Shown in pieces: positions 10,805-18,511 of a DNA stretch of 64,000 nt. Position numbers and translations under genes: made by a program. Numbering within the stretch: position 1 is the first letter of the stretch; every line of letters begins with the position of its first letter. The notes below the pieces were generated by a model, which was not told the DNA's origin, searched no databases, and saw only the letters and a program-made list of their open reading frames with translations. This DNA comes from Arthrobacter sp. MYb23 (GTDB taxonomy: Bacteria; Actinomycetota; Actinomycetes; Actinomycetales; Micrococcaceae), in NCBI RefSeq assembly GCF_002979775.1, contig NZ_PCPR01000003.1, forward strand, positions 186,001 through 250,000, read 5' to 3'.

Positions 10805-11858
10805 TTTAGTGTCCCGAATATTCGAGAAGACCGAGACCCACGTTCAGAACATGCTGCACGTGCTGGAGTCGCGTCGCCCCGGTTCTGTCGAGGTCCTTGC
10901 TCACGATGCATTCGCAGAGATCGATTCCTGGGACGAGGTACAGATTAGAAGGGTATCCGAAGCTGCCAGGGTACCGGACGAAGCTATCTTGGGCTGTTCA
11001 CTCGCTGGTGGTTATCTCTGGAAGTCCGCACCGCCGACACTGGTTGTGGCTGAGTCCGTTTCCGTCCGCAGGCAACACTTCACCTTGCTGCATGAACTTG
11101 GTCACCATTTGCAGCAGACCGACCCCGACCTTGGCGAGGCAGTTTTTTCGGCTGAGGATACGGAAGCTTTCGAAGACGCAGCCTGCGATGCGTTTGCTGC
11201 TCGGGTCCTCATACCCGAGGACCTGGTCACCGAGTCGATTGATTCGGAAGGTCTTACCGTCCGGAGTGCCTTGGCCTTGCATCGCCAGACCAAGGCCTCC
11301 CGTGCAGCCATTTGTGTGCGGTTGGCTGCCGAACTTTCGGCCCCGGGCGTATTTATGGTGCTTGCCCCGGATGGAACGGTTAACTTCGCTGCTTCCCGCG
11401 GCGGTATTTTTCCCCCAGCCCGAGGATCGGACCAGTCTCGGAACCCTCTCATAACTGCAGCGCTCGAGGCCCCGGGGTCGGATCAGGTCATCGCCCGAGA
11501 CAATACGACGATATGGTACTCAACCGGGCATTCCTCGAATCGGCTATATGGGCAGGCTGCGTGGTGCGATGGGTTACTTCTAGCACTAGCGGTCGAACAC
11601 GGTGCCGCATGGAAGAAATTTTCCCCGCCCCAGGCCAACACCAGCCACCGTGCCACCGATGCCTGGGACCGATGCGAGGAATGCAATCTCGGATTTCGGG
11701 CCAAGGTCATCTGCCAAAAATGCGGGGAGGCGCGCTGTCCGAACGGCCATTGTCAATGTAGGTTCGCCAAGGACAGGTTGTGCCAGGAATGTTTCTTGCT
11801 CAAGGCCAGATCTCAGTTTGAGAGCGAGAACTCAGTCTGTAGGGATTGTGCCGAATAA
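10770..11858 (+). CDS. ImmA/IrrE-family metallopeptidase with C-terminal zinc-ribbon
   Basis: An N-terminal ImmA/IrrE (COG2856) zinc peptidase domain: HELGHH supplies the HExxH ligands, followed by the downstream acidic helix EDAACDAFAARVLIP typical of the family. After a middle domain, the C-terminus (from about residue 300) is packed with Cys/His pairs (CEECNLGF, CQKCGEARC, CQCRF, CQEC, CRDC), which looks like two or three zinc knuckles and is unusual for ImmA. GTG at 10770 gives 362 aa and a 35-nt overlap with the HTH gene. GTG at 10809, with AGGGAAGG 12 nt upstream, is a shorter alternative. ImmA-type enzymes cleave repressors; here the trigger is unknown. Confidence 0.7.
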   Translation: MADSNLAGKATDLVSRIFEKTETHVQNMLHVLESRRPGSVEVLAHDAFAEIDSWDEVQIRRVSEAARVPDEAILGCSLAGGYLWKSAPPTLVVAESVSVRRQHFTLLHELGHHLQQTDPDLGEAVFSAEDTEAFEDAACDAFAARVLIPEDLVTESIDSEGLTVRSALALHRQTKASRAAICVRLAAELSAPGVFMVLAPDGTVNFAASRGGIFPPARGSDQSRNPLITAALEAPGSDQVIARDNTTIWYSTGHSSNRLYGQAAWCDGLLLALAVEHGAAWKKFSPPQANTSHRATDAWDRCEECNLGFRAKVICQKCGEARCPNGHCQCRFAKDRLCQECFLLKARSQFESENSVCRDCAE

Positions 11859-11894
11859 TCTACTGACGAGAAGTTTGGACAGTTTCCCTGTTGT

Positions 11895-11955
11895 CCTGTC
11901 AGCCCCCAATGAAGGCGGTGAAGAGACCGCTTTGAAAGGGAACTACTGACAGGAG
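11895..11955 (+). promoter_or_regulatory. Structured leader that can occlude the CD-NTase ribosome-binding site
   Basis: CCTGTCAG (11895-11902) is complementary to CTGACAGG (11946-11953), which overlaps the AGGAG at 11951-11955. An inner hairpin GCGGT/ACCGC (11915-11919 with 11926-11930) lies between the arms. If formed, the outer stem would hide the Shine-Dalgarno sequence of the gene starting at 11963. A regulatory role is inference. Confidence 0.4.
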
Positions 11956-11962
11956 CTTTCCC

Positions 11963-12982
11963 GTGGGAATTACAGCAGATGTCCTCAATGACGTCAGAAC
12001 ACAGATCGATGCCGACCCGGAAGCGCTAGGTGAAGCACGGAACCGCCTAAGGCTCGTCCGCGATGCGGCGGCGGGTCTTTACGGCAGCCTACGCACCTAC
12101 GCAAGCGGCTCGTTGGCTGCCCACACTATGATCAATCCCGTCTCTGATGGAGACGGTGGTGTTGTTCTCGACCGCCGTTTCTATCCGGCTCTTGGCCCGG
12201 AAGGCGGCAACGAACCGCCGTTCGAGATCGTCGAAGACTTGTGTGAACTAATTGGTCCCCGTATTCGCGTACAGTATCCAAACGCACGCATCTACACCTC
12301 CAAACGGGGTCCAAAGGTCACGTTCGGGGCGCCGGTATGCGATCAGAATCCTACTGTCGACCTGGTTGTTGCCTTAACCCGTAAAGAAGGCAGCGGGCTC
12401 TGGATTCCTAACCTGAAAAAGAACACTTGGGAGCCTTCTGACCCTGAGGGACATGTCGCCCTGCTCAACTCCATTGATCCGTCGCCACGGTCCATTCGCA
12501 GGAAAGTCATCCGTCTGGCCAAGGCCTGGAATATGCAATTTGTGTTCCCGGGCGTTTCTTCATTCCAGTTGAGTGTATGGGCGCACCAATTCGTCAATCC
12601 GGGCATGGGAGTGGCCGTCGGCCTCCACTCCCTTTTCAGTGGCGCAGCGAGCATGCTGGAATCCCACCAGGCCACGCCGGATCCTCTCGGTGTCTCTGCC
12701 AACCTCAAACTTCTCCGTCCCGTCGACGACGTTCGGCGGCGCCTGCGGAAAGCCGCTGATGGGCTTGCAGCGGCGCTCGAAAACGACACGAGTGCAACCG
12801 AGGTGCGTGCAGCCCTGAACCGGGTCTTTTGGAACTACGTCGACGCGGAAGAGTCGCGGGGGTTGGCGGCGGCCGCCCAGTCACTCGCTCGGCGCCAACC
12901 AGTTGCGGCAGCAACACTCGGCCTTATCGGCAGCACTGCCGTCATTCCTGCCACCCGCTCCTATGGGGAACAACCACGATGA
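11963..12982 (+). CDS. CD-NTase-like cyclic-oligonucleotide synthase (CBASS)
   Basis: A 339-residue nucleotidyltransferase of the cGAS/DncV-like type, which in CBASS makes a cyclic nucleotide signal upon phage infection. The GS motif is at 49-50 (YASGSLAAHT), the metal-binding acids at 62/64 (SDGDGGVVL) and the third acid at Asp133 (PTVDLVVAL). An OAS1-C-like helical region follows (IRRKVIRLAKAWNMQF). The GTG start has AGGAG 7 nt upstream. The stop overlaps the next gene (ATGA), which encodes an E2-like protein; together they match the short type II CBASS layout. The C-terminal residue is Arg rather than the Gly typical of Cap2 substrates. Confidence 0.8.
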   Translation: MGITADVLNDVRTQIDADPEALGEARNRLRLVRDAAAGLYGSLRTYASGSLAAHTMINPVSDGDGGVVLDRRFYPALGPEGGNEPPFEIVEDLCELIGPRIRVQYPNARIYTSKRGPKVTFGAPVCDQNPTVDLVVALTRKEGSGLWIPNLKKNTWEPSDPEGHVALLNSIDPSPRSIRRKVIRLAKAWNMQFVFPGVSSFQLSVWAHQFVNPGMGVAVGLHSLFSGAASMLESHQATPDPLGVSANLKLLRPVDDVRRRLRKAADGLAAALENDTSATEVRAALNRVFWNYVDAEESRGLAAAAQSLARRQPVAAATLGLIGSTAVIPATRSYGEQPR

Positions 12983-13416
12983 CCGCCAAGCAGCCTTGGC
13001 GTCAGCCGCCGTGGTTTGCAGCACCGGCTAAAAGGATTAGTTTTCTCCGTGCGATTAGCCGAATCGACCCCACAGCGCGTAGCATCCGGCCGCAATACCC
13101 CTACCGAGGCGGGTTTGGCCTTCAGCTGTCGATCCAACCGCCAGATCTACCCTTGACGCGTGTAGAAATCTTCTTTTCTCCCGCATCACCCGGCGTGCCC
13201 AGGGTATTCGCCGATGGCCCGCAAGAATCCCCTCACCGATATGCGGATCAAAGTTTGTGTATGTGGTATCCCTACGATCCGCCAGGTGCGCGATGGTGGC
13301 CAACGGACGGCGCGGAAATTCTCCTCGGCCACATCGCCGCCCATCTCGTCAAAGAGGAATGGTGTCGACGCACCGGGGAATGGCCTGGTGATGGAATCAC
13401 GCACGCCCCGTTCTAG
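12979..13416 (+). CDS. E2-like CBASS protein (short type II)
   Basis: A 145-residue protein; the ATG at 12979 overlaps the cyclase stop. The C-terminal half reads QSLCMWYPYDPPG...W, then HLVKEEWCRRTGEWPG, then THAPF. This is the pattern I associate with the stand-alone E2-like proteins encoded beside CD-NTases in short type II CBASS, where the E2 conjugates to and primes the cyclase. Cys94 (in LCMWYP) is the likely catalytic cysteine. No E1 (Cap2-type) or JAB (Cap3) gene is nearby. Family assignment is by motif memory, not by search. Confidence 0.65.
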   Translation: MTAKQPWRQPPWFAAPAKRISFLRAISRIDPTARSIRPQYPYRGGFGLQLSIQPPDLPLTRVEIFFSPASPGVPRVFADGPQESPHRYADQSLCMWYPYDPPGARWWPTDGAEILLGHIAAHLVKEEWCRRTGEWPGDGITHAPF

Positions 13417-13450
13417 GCAGGAACTAACAGAAAGTATCAAACCGGCTCCC

Positions 13451-13966
13451 ATGTTTAGCATTAGCCCTTCCCTCCTTCTCACCAGTGCAGTCATCGCCGC
13501 TCTCCTGACGGCAACGATCAACATCGTCCTCGCCCGTCGCAGGAGCCGGGAAGAAGAAAGAGCGCGTGTGCGCACAGTCTTCGCGGAAGCCTTTGCCGCG
13601 TATGCGCAGTACAAGGAGTACCCCTACGTCATCCGTCGGCGGAATGCCGATAAGCCGGCCGAGGAACGGGTGCGGATTTCCGAACAGATCCGCGCAACCC
13701 AGGAGAAGCTCAGCTACTACCTTGCCTGGACGGCAGCGGAATCATCTGTGGTGGGGAGTAAGTACGCCGACCTGGTACACCAGATGCGCGCTGTGGCGGG
13801 TACAGCTATGAAGGACGCTTGGCGAGTAGCCCCGATCACCGAAGATTCGAGCATGGTGATCCCAACCTCCGAAGTAAACCTCTCTGGGCTAAAGGGTGCC
13901 GAAGAAGCCTATAGGGCCGCGGTCGCGGTGCACCTTGCTAAACTTAGTCCTTGGTGGGCACATTAG
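13451..13966 (+). CDS. Single-pass membrane protein, candidate CBASS effector
   Basis: A 171-residue protein with one strong N-terminal transmembrane helix (LLLTSAVIAALLTATINIVL) followed by a basic stop-transfer (ARRRSREEERAR) and a cytoplasmic helical region of about 130 residues without a recognised domain. GTG 13388 and ATG 13391 are possible earlier in-frame starts; none has a good ribosome site. It is third in line after the cyclase and E2-like genes, where the effector is expected. Membrane-disrupting effectors are common in CBASS, but most have two or four helices, so the role is inferred from position only. Confidence 0.55.
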   Translation: MFSISPSLLLTSAVIAALLTATINIVLARRRSREEERARVRTVFAEAFAAYAQYKEYPYVIRRRNADKPAEERVRISEQIRATQEKLSYYLAWTAAESSVVGSKYADLVHQMRAVAGTAMKDAWRVAPITEDSSMVIPTSEVNLSGLKGAEEAYRAAVAVHLAKLSPWWAH

Positions 13967-14408
13967 ATGAACAGCGCTCGGCGTTTTGAAGCCCGCAGCC
14001 ACTTCGGGATGGCAAGGCGCAGCGGCTGTGGGCTACAGGAGTCAATGGCGTGGTCCGTCAGTGACGATCGCAATGAAAGGCCAACCTTAGGCTCAGCACT
14101 CGCCGACGTCCTACAAGCACTTCCCGCCAAATGGTTCCTGCCCGCCGAAGCTCCACGGCCTCGCAGAGTTCTCATGGCTCTTAGCGTCTCCGTAGCCGTA
14201 TCTGAGTCAGTTGGAACACACGATGTGTGTCCCGGAGGGTGTACTCGTTCCAGCCACCGATGATTCGTCTTCCCTCGCCAGATAGCAGGCTCCATCTTCG
14301 CTCTGGACATGTCCAGAGCGAAGGCGTTCAATGGAATTGAGGGCTCGTGAGACGCATAAGGCCATTGTGCTGGGTCACCACGAGCCGAGGTTGAACGCAT
14401 CACTGGGG
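13967..14408. other. Intergenic region with a long palindrome
   Basis: About 0.44 kb without a supported gene. A 98-codon frame begins directly at 13967 but has no ribosome site, no domain and unusual composition. The only clear structure is the palindrome at 14296-14323. The region probably carries the promoter and operator of the four-gene operon that follows. Confidence 0.5.
14296..14323. promoter_or_regulatory. 28-bp perfect palindrome upstream of the ImmA operon
   Basis: Every base from 14296 pairs symmetrically with its partner to 14323, with a GGACATGTCC core and no spacer. It lies 86 nt upstream of the preferred ImmA start (14409), or 8 nt upstream of the alternative ATG at 14331. 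It could bind the HTH protein encoded third in the operon. It lacks a T-tract and so does not look like a terminator. Confidence 0.6.
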
Positions 14409-14906
14409 ATGCTCATGGACGACTACACATATTCCTCAGGCCAGTCGCCGGCAGAACGCGCCGCTAACGCCTTTGACTCTTTGGCGCTCCCGAACCATCT
14501 GAACCTGGAACGACTCGTCGAAGTGGTCGAAGGTGTCAGGCGTCGGCCCATACAGATCGAAGCTGCCGGAGTACTGAATGGTGGATCGGTCTGTGGTTTG
14601 TGGCTGTCCACGGACGACGTCGACATAATCTTGCACGCCGTCAGTCCATCTGGGCTGCACCGGCAACAGTTTGTCCTGCACGAACTCGGGCACATGGTCT
14701 TGAGGCACGACGAGCTAGTCGTGCCAGCCGACTACATGAAAGTTCTGTTCCCGAACCTTTCCGTGGGTCTCGTCTCACGCGTCCTTGCCAGGAGCAGCTT
14801 CGCTGATGACTTGGAAGCCGCTGCGGAATCGCTCGCGGATCTCTTCGCAGCAGCAATCAGGAACAGCGCTATGGAACCAAGATCGTTCGAGGCGGTTTTC
14901 GAATGA
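14409..14906 (+). CDS. ImmA/IrrE-family metallopeptidase
   Basis: A 165-residue ImmA/IrrE peptidase. The conserved core reads HRQQFVLHELGHMVLRHD (HExxH) with a later acidic helix EAAAESLADLFAAAI. I place the start at ATG 14409, where similarity to the usual start of such proteins begins (DDYTYSSGQSPAERAANAF). An in-frame ATG at 14331 would add 26 residues but no domain. The stop overlaps the next ATG (ATGA). In actinobacteria this type of gene commonly leads an operon with a multi-TM protein and an HTH regulator, as here; the biological role of that operon is not established. Confidence 0.75.
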   Translation: MLMDDYTYSSGQSPAERAANAFDSLALPNHLNLERLVEVVEGVRRRPIQIEAAGVLNGGSVCGLWLSTDDVDIILHAVSPSGLHRQQFVLHELGHMVLRHDELVVPADYMKVLFPNLSVGLVSRVLARSSFADDLEAAAESLADLFAAAIRNSAMEPRSFEAVFE

Positions 14907-15919
14907 TCCAGGTTGCGGCCGCAATTTTGATTTGGCTGCTCGTCATTTGTCTACTCCCTGGAATCCGGGTTCGCCGCGATCAGAGCGTGCTGACGGCCGC
15001 GATCACGATTTCAGTCGCGCTGACGCTGAATATCGATCAGGTCTATGTAGGCGTCGATTCCTTATTGGGCGGTCGAAACTTCGTTGACCTCGCCGCGAAT
15101 GTATCCATGGTCGTTGGAATCTACTTCCTCTCGAGAGCAATCATTCGGGCGGCAACGCCCGACGGAACGGCCGAGAAACGAGACGGTGGCGGCATGATTC
15201 TCTTGGCCGGGGTGATCGTTGGCCTTGCAGCCAGTTTCAGTGCCATCGTCACTCAGGGTAGTTCCACTCGTTTCATGGCGGATTACGGGGATCAGTGGCC
15301 TGCCGCCTTCTATTCATCCGTCCAGTTCCTGTACATCGGCTTCGTGGTAAGTGTTACCGGCATTACATGTTTCCGGTTCCGCGGCGACATGTTTAGGCCG
15401 TACTTCCGCGCATCGTTCACTCTCATCGGAGTTGGCTGTGTCTTTGCCGTTTTCCTGGTAATCCTGGTTCTGGTGATGGACGTTCTGCACCTGCAGGGCC
15501 GCTTGAATGCTATGCGTTCTGTCTCGACTATTTATGATGCGGCATTCGTTGCTGCCATGGTTTTCTTGTGCGTAGGTCTGGCCATCCCGCCTGTGGCGCG
15601 TCGAGTTCTCCGCCGTCAGCAATCCGCGACCGAAGTGGAGCTCGTTAGCGACCTCACGAGAATCTGGGAAAAGACGACCAAGAAACGGCAAGACGTTCGG
15701 CTCGTGCGAGGCACTGAGATGATCACGCAACTGGACCGGGCCCAAAGACTCCATAGGATGCTTGTTGAAGTACAGGACGCACTCTTAATTGAGCCCGGAT
15801 TAGGCAGCTCCTTGGACATTCACGACCTCAAGGTCTTGAACGCTGTTGAGAACTATCTGGCGGGACCTTTCATGCGTCAAGGTTCCGTTCGCAGGCGGAA
15901 GGGGGAACGCGCGATATGA
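14903..15919 (+). CDS. Multi-pass membrane protein (MAB_1171c-type putative transporter)
   Basis: 338 residues with about seven predicted membrane segments (for example AAAILIWLLVICLLP, VSMVVGIYFLSRAII, MILLAGVIVGLAASF, FAVFLVILVLVMDVL, AAFVAAMVFLCVGLA) and a cytoplasmic C-terminal tail of about 110 residues. Size, topology and the ImmA/HTH neighbourhood match the actinobacterial MAB_1171c family called putative transporters; the substrate is unknown. Overlaps of 4 nt at both ends show tight operon coupling. The long cytosolic tail could sense or recruit the HTH or peptidase partner. Confidence 0.65.
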   Translation: MIQVAAAILIWLLVICLLPGIRVRRDQSVLTAAITISVALTLNIDQVYVGVDSLLGGRNFVDLAANVSMVVGIYFLSRAIIRAATPDGTAEKRDGGGMILLAGVIVGLAASFSAIVTQGSSTRFMADYGDQWPAAFYSSVQFLYIGFVVSVTGITCFRFRGDMFRPYFRASFTLIGVGCVFAVFLVILVLVMDVLHLQGRLNAMRSVSTIYDAAFVAAMVFLCVGLAIPPVARRVLRRQQSATEVELVSDLTRIWEKTTKKRQDVRLVRGTEMITQLDRAQRLHRMLVEVQDALLIEPGLGSSLDIHDLKVLNAVENYLAGPFMRQGSVRRRKGERAI

Positions 15920-16374
15920 CGGATGATGACGGTTCGTCCGAAACCCCTCAGATCAGATTGGCAAGAAAGCTCAACCTCCTTCTTGACCTCTATGAGGCTG
16001 AGGGATCGGAAGCATTGACTTACCCCGAGATCAACAGGCACATGACCAAGCGTGGAACGCCACTTTCCCGCTCCCGGTGGGCCTACATGCGAAGCGGAGA
16101 TAGCTCCCTGGCAACCGATCCCGTGCTGCTTCGTAACCTGGCAGAGTTCTTTGGAGTGGACCGTCACTACCTCTTGGATGATGCCGGCGAGATACCAAAG
16201 CTTGTAGAGGCTCAGCTGGAACTTCTTCGTGCCCTGCGTGAGTCACGTGTGCGGAACTTCGCCGCTCGTCAGTTGCAGGGTATCTCTCCGGAAACCCTGG
16301 TGAAGCTCCGCCAAGTGATCGACGAACGCCTGAGAGCCCAGGAGGCGGACGATGCCGACAGCAACCAGTCGTAG
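15916..16374 (+). CDS. HTH (XRE/EspR-like) regulator
   Basis: A 152-residue protein with an N-terminal helix-turn-helix of about 75 residues (LARKLNLLLDLYE, YPEINRHMTKRG, LSRSRWAYMRSGD, LAEFFGVDRHYLL) and a C-terminal dimerisation-like helix pair (FAARQLQGISPETLVKLRQVI). The architecture resembles EspR-like regulators of mycobacteria. It is clearly paralogous to the protein at 18005. Being next to an ImmA peptidase, it may be its substrate. It may bind the 14296 palindrome and repress its own operon (inference). Confidence 0.75.
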   Translation: MTDDDGSSETPQIRLARKLNLLLDLYEAEGSEALTYPEINRHMTKRGTPLSRSRWAYMRSGDSSLATDPVLLRNLAEFFGVDRHYLLDDAGEIPKLVEAQLELLRALRESRVRNFAARQLQGISPETLVKLRQVIDERLRAQEADDADSNQS

Positions 16375-17569
16375 GACTTTAGGAGTTGGAGTTATTGCTT
16401 CCGCTGTAGCTTTGCTTGCAGGCGTCGCCGGTGCAGCGTACTTCGCTCGTCAAGTTGTAGTGCCTAAAGACAGCCGTCGTGAGTATCTGGATGTTCTGGC
16501 CGTGCACACCAATGGAGACGGATCGCTGGAAATCGAACTTCCCGCTTCGGAACAAACGAGAGCGGCGGGACGATACAGCTTTTGGTTTCAGCAGGGGACA
16601 GGCCACGCATGCCTCGGTCCGGTCGTTGAGTCCCACCCCGAGCGAAGGGCTGTAATCCGCGTGGTTGAACGAGTGGACTCTGGGGACATCCAACAAGCCG
16701 CGGCAGGTATCTGGAGTGGGTACGTTTACTCGAAACCGGAGCAACTTGGTCTGCCTTACCAAGACGTAGAGATTCCAGTCGCCAATGGTGTCGCCCCGGC
16801 CTGGAGATTTGACCCGTCCGCCGCTGCCACAGTTCCTGGAACGTGGGCTGTCCATATACACGGTATGGGCGGTAAGCGGGCAGGCACTCTTCGCGGAATA
16901 CCGGTCGCGAGACGTCTCGGACTGACGTCGCTGGTAGTCTCGTTCCGCAACGACGGCGACGCCCCGCCGTCGTACGATGGCCGCTACAACCTCGGTCAAG
17001 GCGAGTGGCACGACGTCGAGGCCGGCATCAACTATGCCATCTCAAATGGCGCCGAACGTATCGTCCTTTTTGGGTGGTCGGTCGGGGCTGCCATCGCCCT
17101 TCAAGCGGCGGCCCTGTCGCAGGGTTCGTCACGAATAGCCGGGATGGTTCTCGACGCGCCAGTCTTCGACTGGCGAACAACCCTGGCAGCGAATGCCAAG
17201 GCGGCGGGACTTCCTAGGCCACTTGTGCACCTGGGCTTCACCATTCTTGGATCCAAAACCCTCCGGTGGGTGACTGGTCTTGCTGAACCCATATGTCTCG
17301 ATTCCCTGGATTGGCTGGCGCGAGCAACTGAATTGAACAAACCGATTCTCGTACTCCATGGAGAGAAGGACGACACAACGCCCTTCGAAGCATCCAGCAA
17401 AGCTGCCAGTCTGAGGCCGGACCTAGTCAGATTGGTGGAGTTTGGATCTGAGGGCCACTCTCTGGAGTGGAATGTCGACCCAGAAAAGTGGGAGCGATCG
17501 GTCGAGGAGTGGTTCTACGGTCTCCCGCTGACTGGCTCTAGTCCTGAACAAGCGGGAGCGCAGTCGTAG
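16352..17569 (+). CDS. Membrane-anchored alpha/beta hydrolase
   Basis: 405 residues. An N-terminal signal-anchor (GVGVIASAVALLAGVAGAAYF) precedes an extracytoplasmic beta-rich region and an alpha/beta-hydrolase fold (about 165-395). The nucleophile elbow is GWSVG, the acid is the Asp in HGEKDD, and the histidine is in EGHSLEW, so the triad is intact. The oxyanion region is HIHGMGG. The substrate is unknown. The start overlaps the HTH gene by 23 nt, making it the last gene of the ImmA/membrane/HTH operon. The domain probably acts outside the cytoplasmic membrane. Confidence 0.8.
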   Translation: MPTATSRRTLGVGVIASAVALLAGVAGAAYFARQVVVPKDSRREYLDVLAVHTNGDGSLEIELPASEQTRAAGRYSFWFQQGTGHACLGPVVESHPERRAVIRVVERVDSGDIQQAAAGIWSGYVYSKPEQLGLPYQDVEIPVANGVAPAWRFDPSAAATVPGTWAVHIHGMGGKRAGTLRGIPVARRLGLTSLVVSFRNDGDAPPSYDGRYNLGQGEWHDVEAGINYAISNGAERIVLFGWSVGAAIALQAAALSQGSSRIAGMVLDAPVFDWRTTLAANAKAAGLPRPLVHLGFTILGSKTLRWVTGLAEPICLDSLDWLARATELNKPILVLHGEKDDTTPFEASSKAASLRPDLVRLVEFGSEGHSLEWNVDPEKWERSVEEWFYGLPLTGSSPEQAGAQS

Positions 17570-17822
17570 GAGGCATTTGCACTGAGTACTGGGCCGCTAG
17601 GTCAATGAGCTGACACTCGACGAGTGAAGCGTGAGCGGAGTAACGCTCGTCGGCCAAAGCCTGGATGAAACCAGCCGACTCTAGGACGAGGAGATGGCGC
17701 CGAACCGTCGCGCGGGAAGCCCGTAGTCCTGACGCCAAGACGCCAGGGGTCGATGGCCCACTTCTGATAAGGAAGCGAAGGATCTGGCTCCGTGTTCGGT
17801 TCATCAAGATGGATGTCGACAT
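17538..17822 (-). CDS. ArsR/MarR-like winged-helix regulator
   Basis: A 94-residue winged HTH (NRTRSQILRFLIRSGPSTPG, LRASRATVRRHLLVLESAGF) of the ArsR/MarR type. The 3' end overlaps the end of the alpha/beta-hydrolase gene by 32 nt on the opposite strand. It is divergent from the EspR-like gene at 18005, with a perfect inverted repeat in the shared upstream region. No metal-binding cysteines are present. It resembles the second small HTH at 18465; both look like local regulators of the island. Confidence 0.7.
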   Translation of the reverse strand: MSTSILMNRTRSQILRFLIRSGPSTPGVLASGLRASRATVRRHLLVLESAGFIQALADERYSAHASLVECQLIDLAAQYSVQMPPTTALPLVQD

Positions 17823-17852
17823 TCAAACCACGGCTCAGGTTTGTGGGGGATA

Positions 17853-17878
17853 GTTGCTGTAGACGGGTCTACAGCAAC
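17853..17878. promoter_or_regulatory. Perfect 12-bp inverted repeat between divergent regulators
   Basis: GTTGCTGTAGAC (17853-17864), GG, GTCTACAGCAAC (17867-17878). The arms are perfectly complementary and start 31 nt upstream of the minus-strand winged-HTH gene and about 125 nt upstream of the plus-strand EspR-like gene. It is the expected size of a dimeric HTH operator. Confidence 0.6.
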
Positions 17879-18004
17879 AGGATACGCCTTATGTAGATCG
17901 CGGAAAAGATTCAATGCAGCTGATTGTCTAGCCTCGGCGCTCGCGGAATACTGGTGGCAACGCAGCAGTATCTCAAATCGAACGAGGCAGTCGAAAGGTG
18001 GAGC

Positions 18005-18511
18005 ATGTCGGCAAAAGACGCTAGCCGCAACGACGACTTGTCACCGCAGGCGACCCTTGCCCGCCGACTTAACCTGCTGCTCGATGTCGTTGTAGCCGAG
18101 AGGGGTTCGCCGGTCACTTTTAGAGAGATTGAGGCCGGCCTCCGAGCTCGGGGAATCAAGATCTCCCGAGCGAGATGGTTTTACATGAAGGATGGAACAG
18201 GGCGACTGGTTAGTGATCCGCACCTGCTTGGCGCTATCTGCGAGATGTTCGACGTCGACCCGTCCTATTTGCTGAACGGCGTCGAAGGTGACGTTCCCGA
18301 ACGTATCGACTCACAGCTGGAGTTTGTGAAGTCTCTGAGGGCAGCCCGGGTGAAGTCATTCGCCGCTAGGACGCTAGGGGACGTGTCGCCGGAAACGCTG
18401 CGCGCGATCTCCGAGTATCTGAACAAAGACATCGACTTGCACCCTAACGGCGAGCGTGCCGCAGCTACTCCTCCAAGACATACCGGAGATGGGCGTCCAG
18501 CAACTCCTTGA
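18005..18511 (+). CDS. HTH (XRE/EspR-like) regulator, paralogue of 15916
   Basis: 168 residues, with the same layout as the regulator at 15916. Shared landmarks are LARRLNLLLD, ISRARWFYMKDG, LLGAICEMFDVDPSYLL, the spacer VPERIDSQLEFVKSLRAARV, and FAARTLGDVSPETLRAI. The ATG start at 18005 follows GGTGGAGC. It stands alone between two minus-strand winged-HTH genes and overlaps the 3' end of the second (18465-18511). It may control the divergent genes or cross-talk with its paralogue. Confidence 0.75.
   Translation: MSAKDASRNDDLSPQATLARRLNLLLDVVVAERGSPVTFREIEAGLRARGIKISRARWFYMKDGTGRLVSDPHLLGAICEMFDVDPSYLLNGVEGDVPERIDSQLEFVKSLRAARVKSFAARTLGDVSPETLRAISEYLNKDIDLHPNGERAAATPPRHTGDGRPATP

Noticed and set aside
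13967..14263. 98-codon frame right after the CBASS-like genes
   Set aside because: Starts directly after the previous stop without a ribosome site; Arg/Ser-rich and unlike a folded protein.
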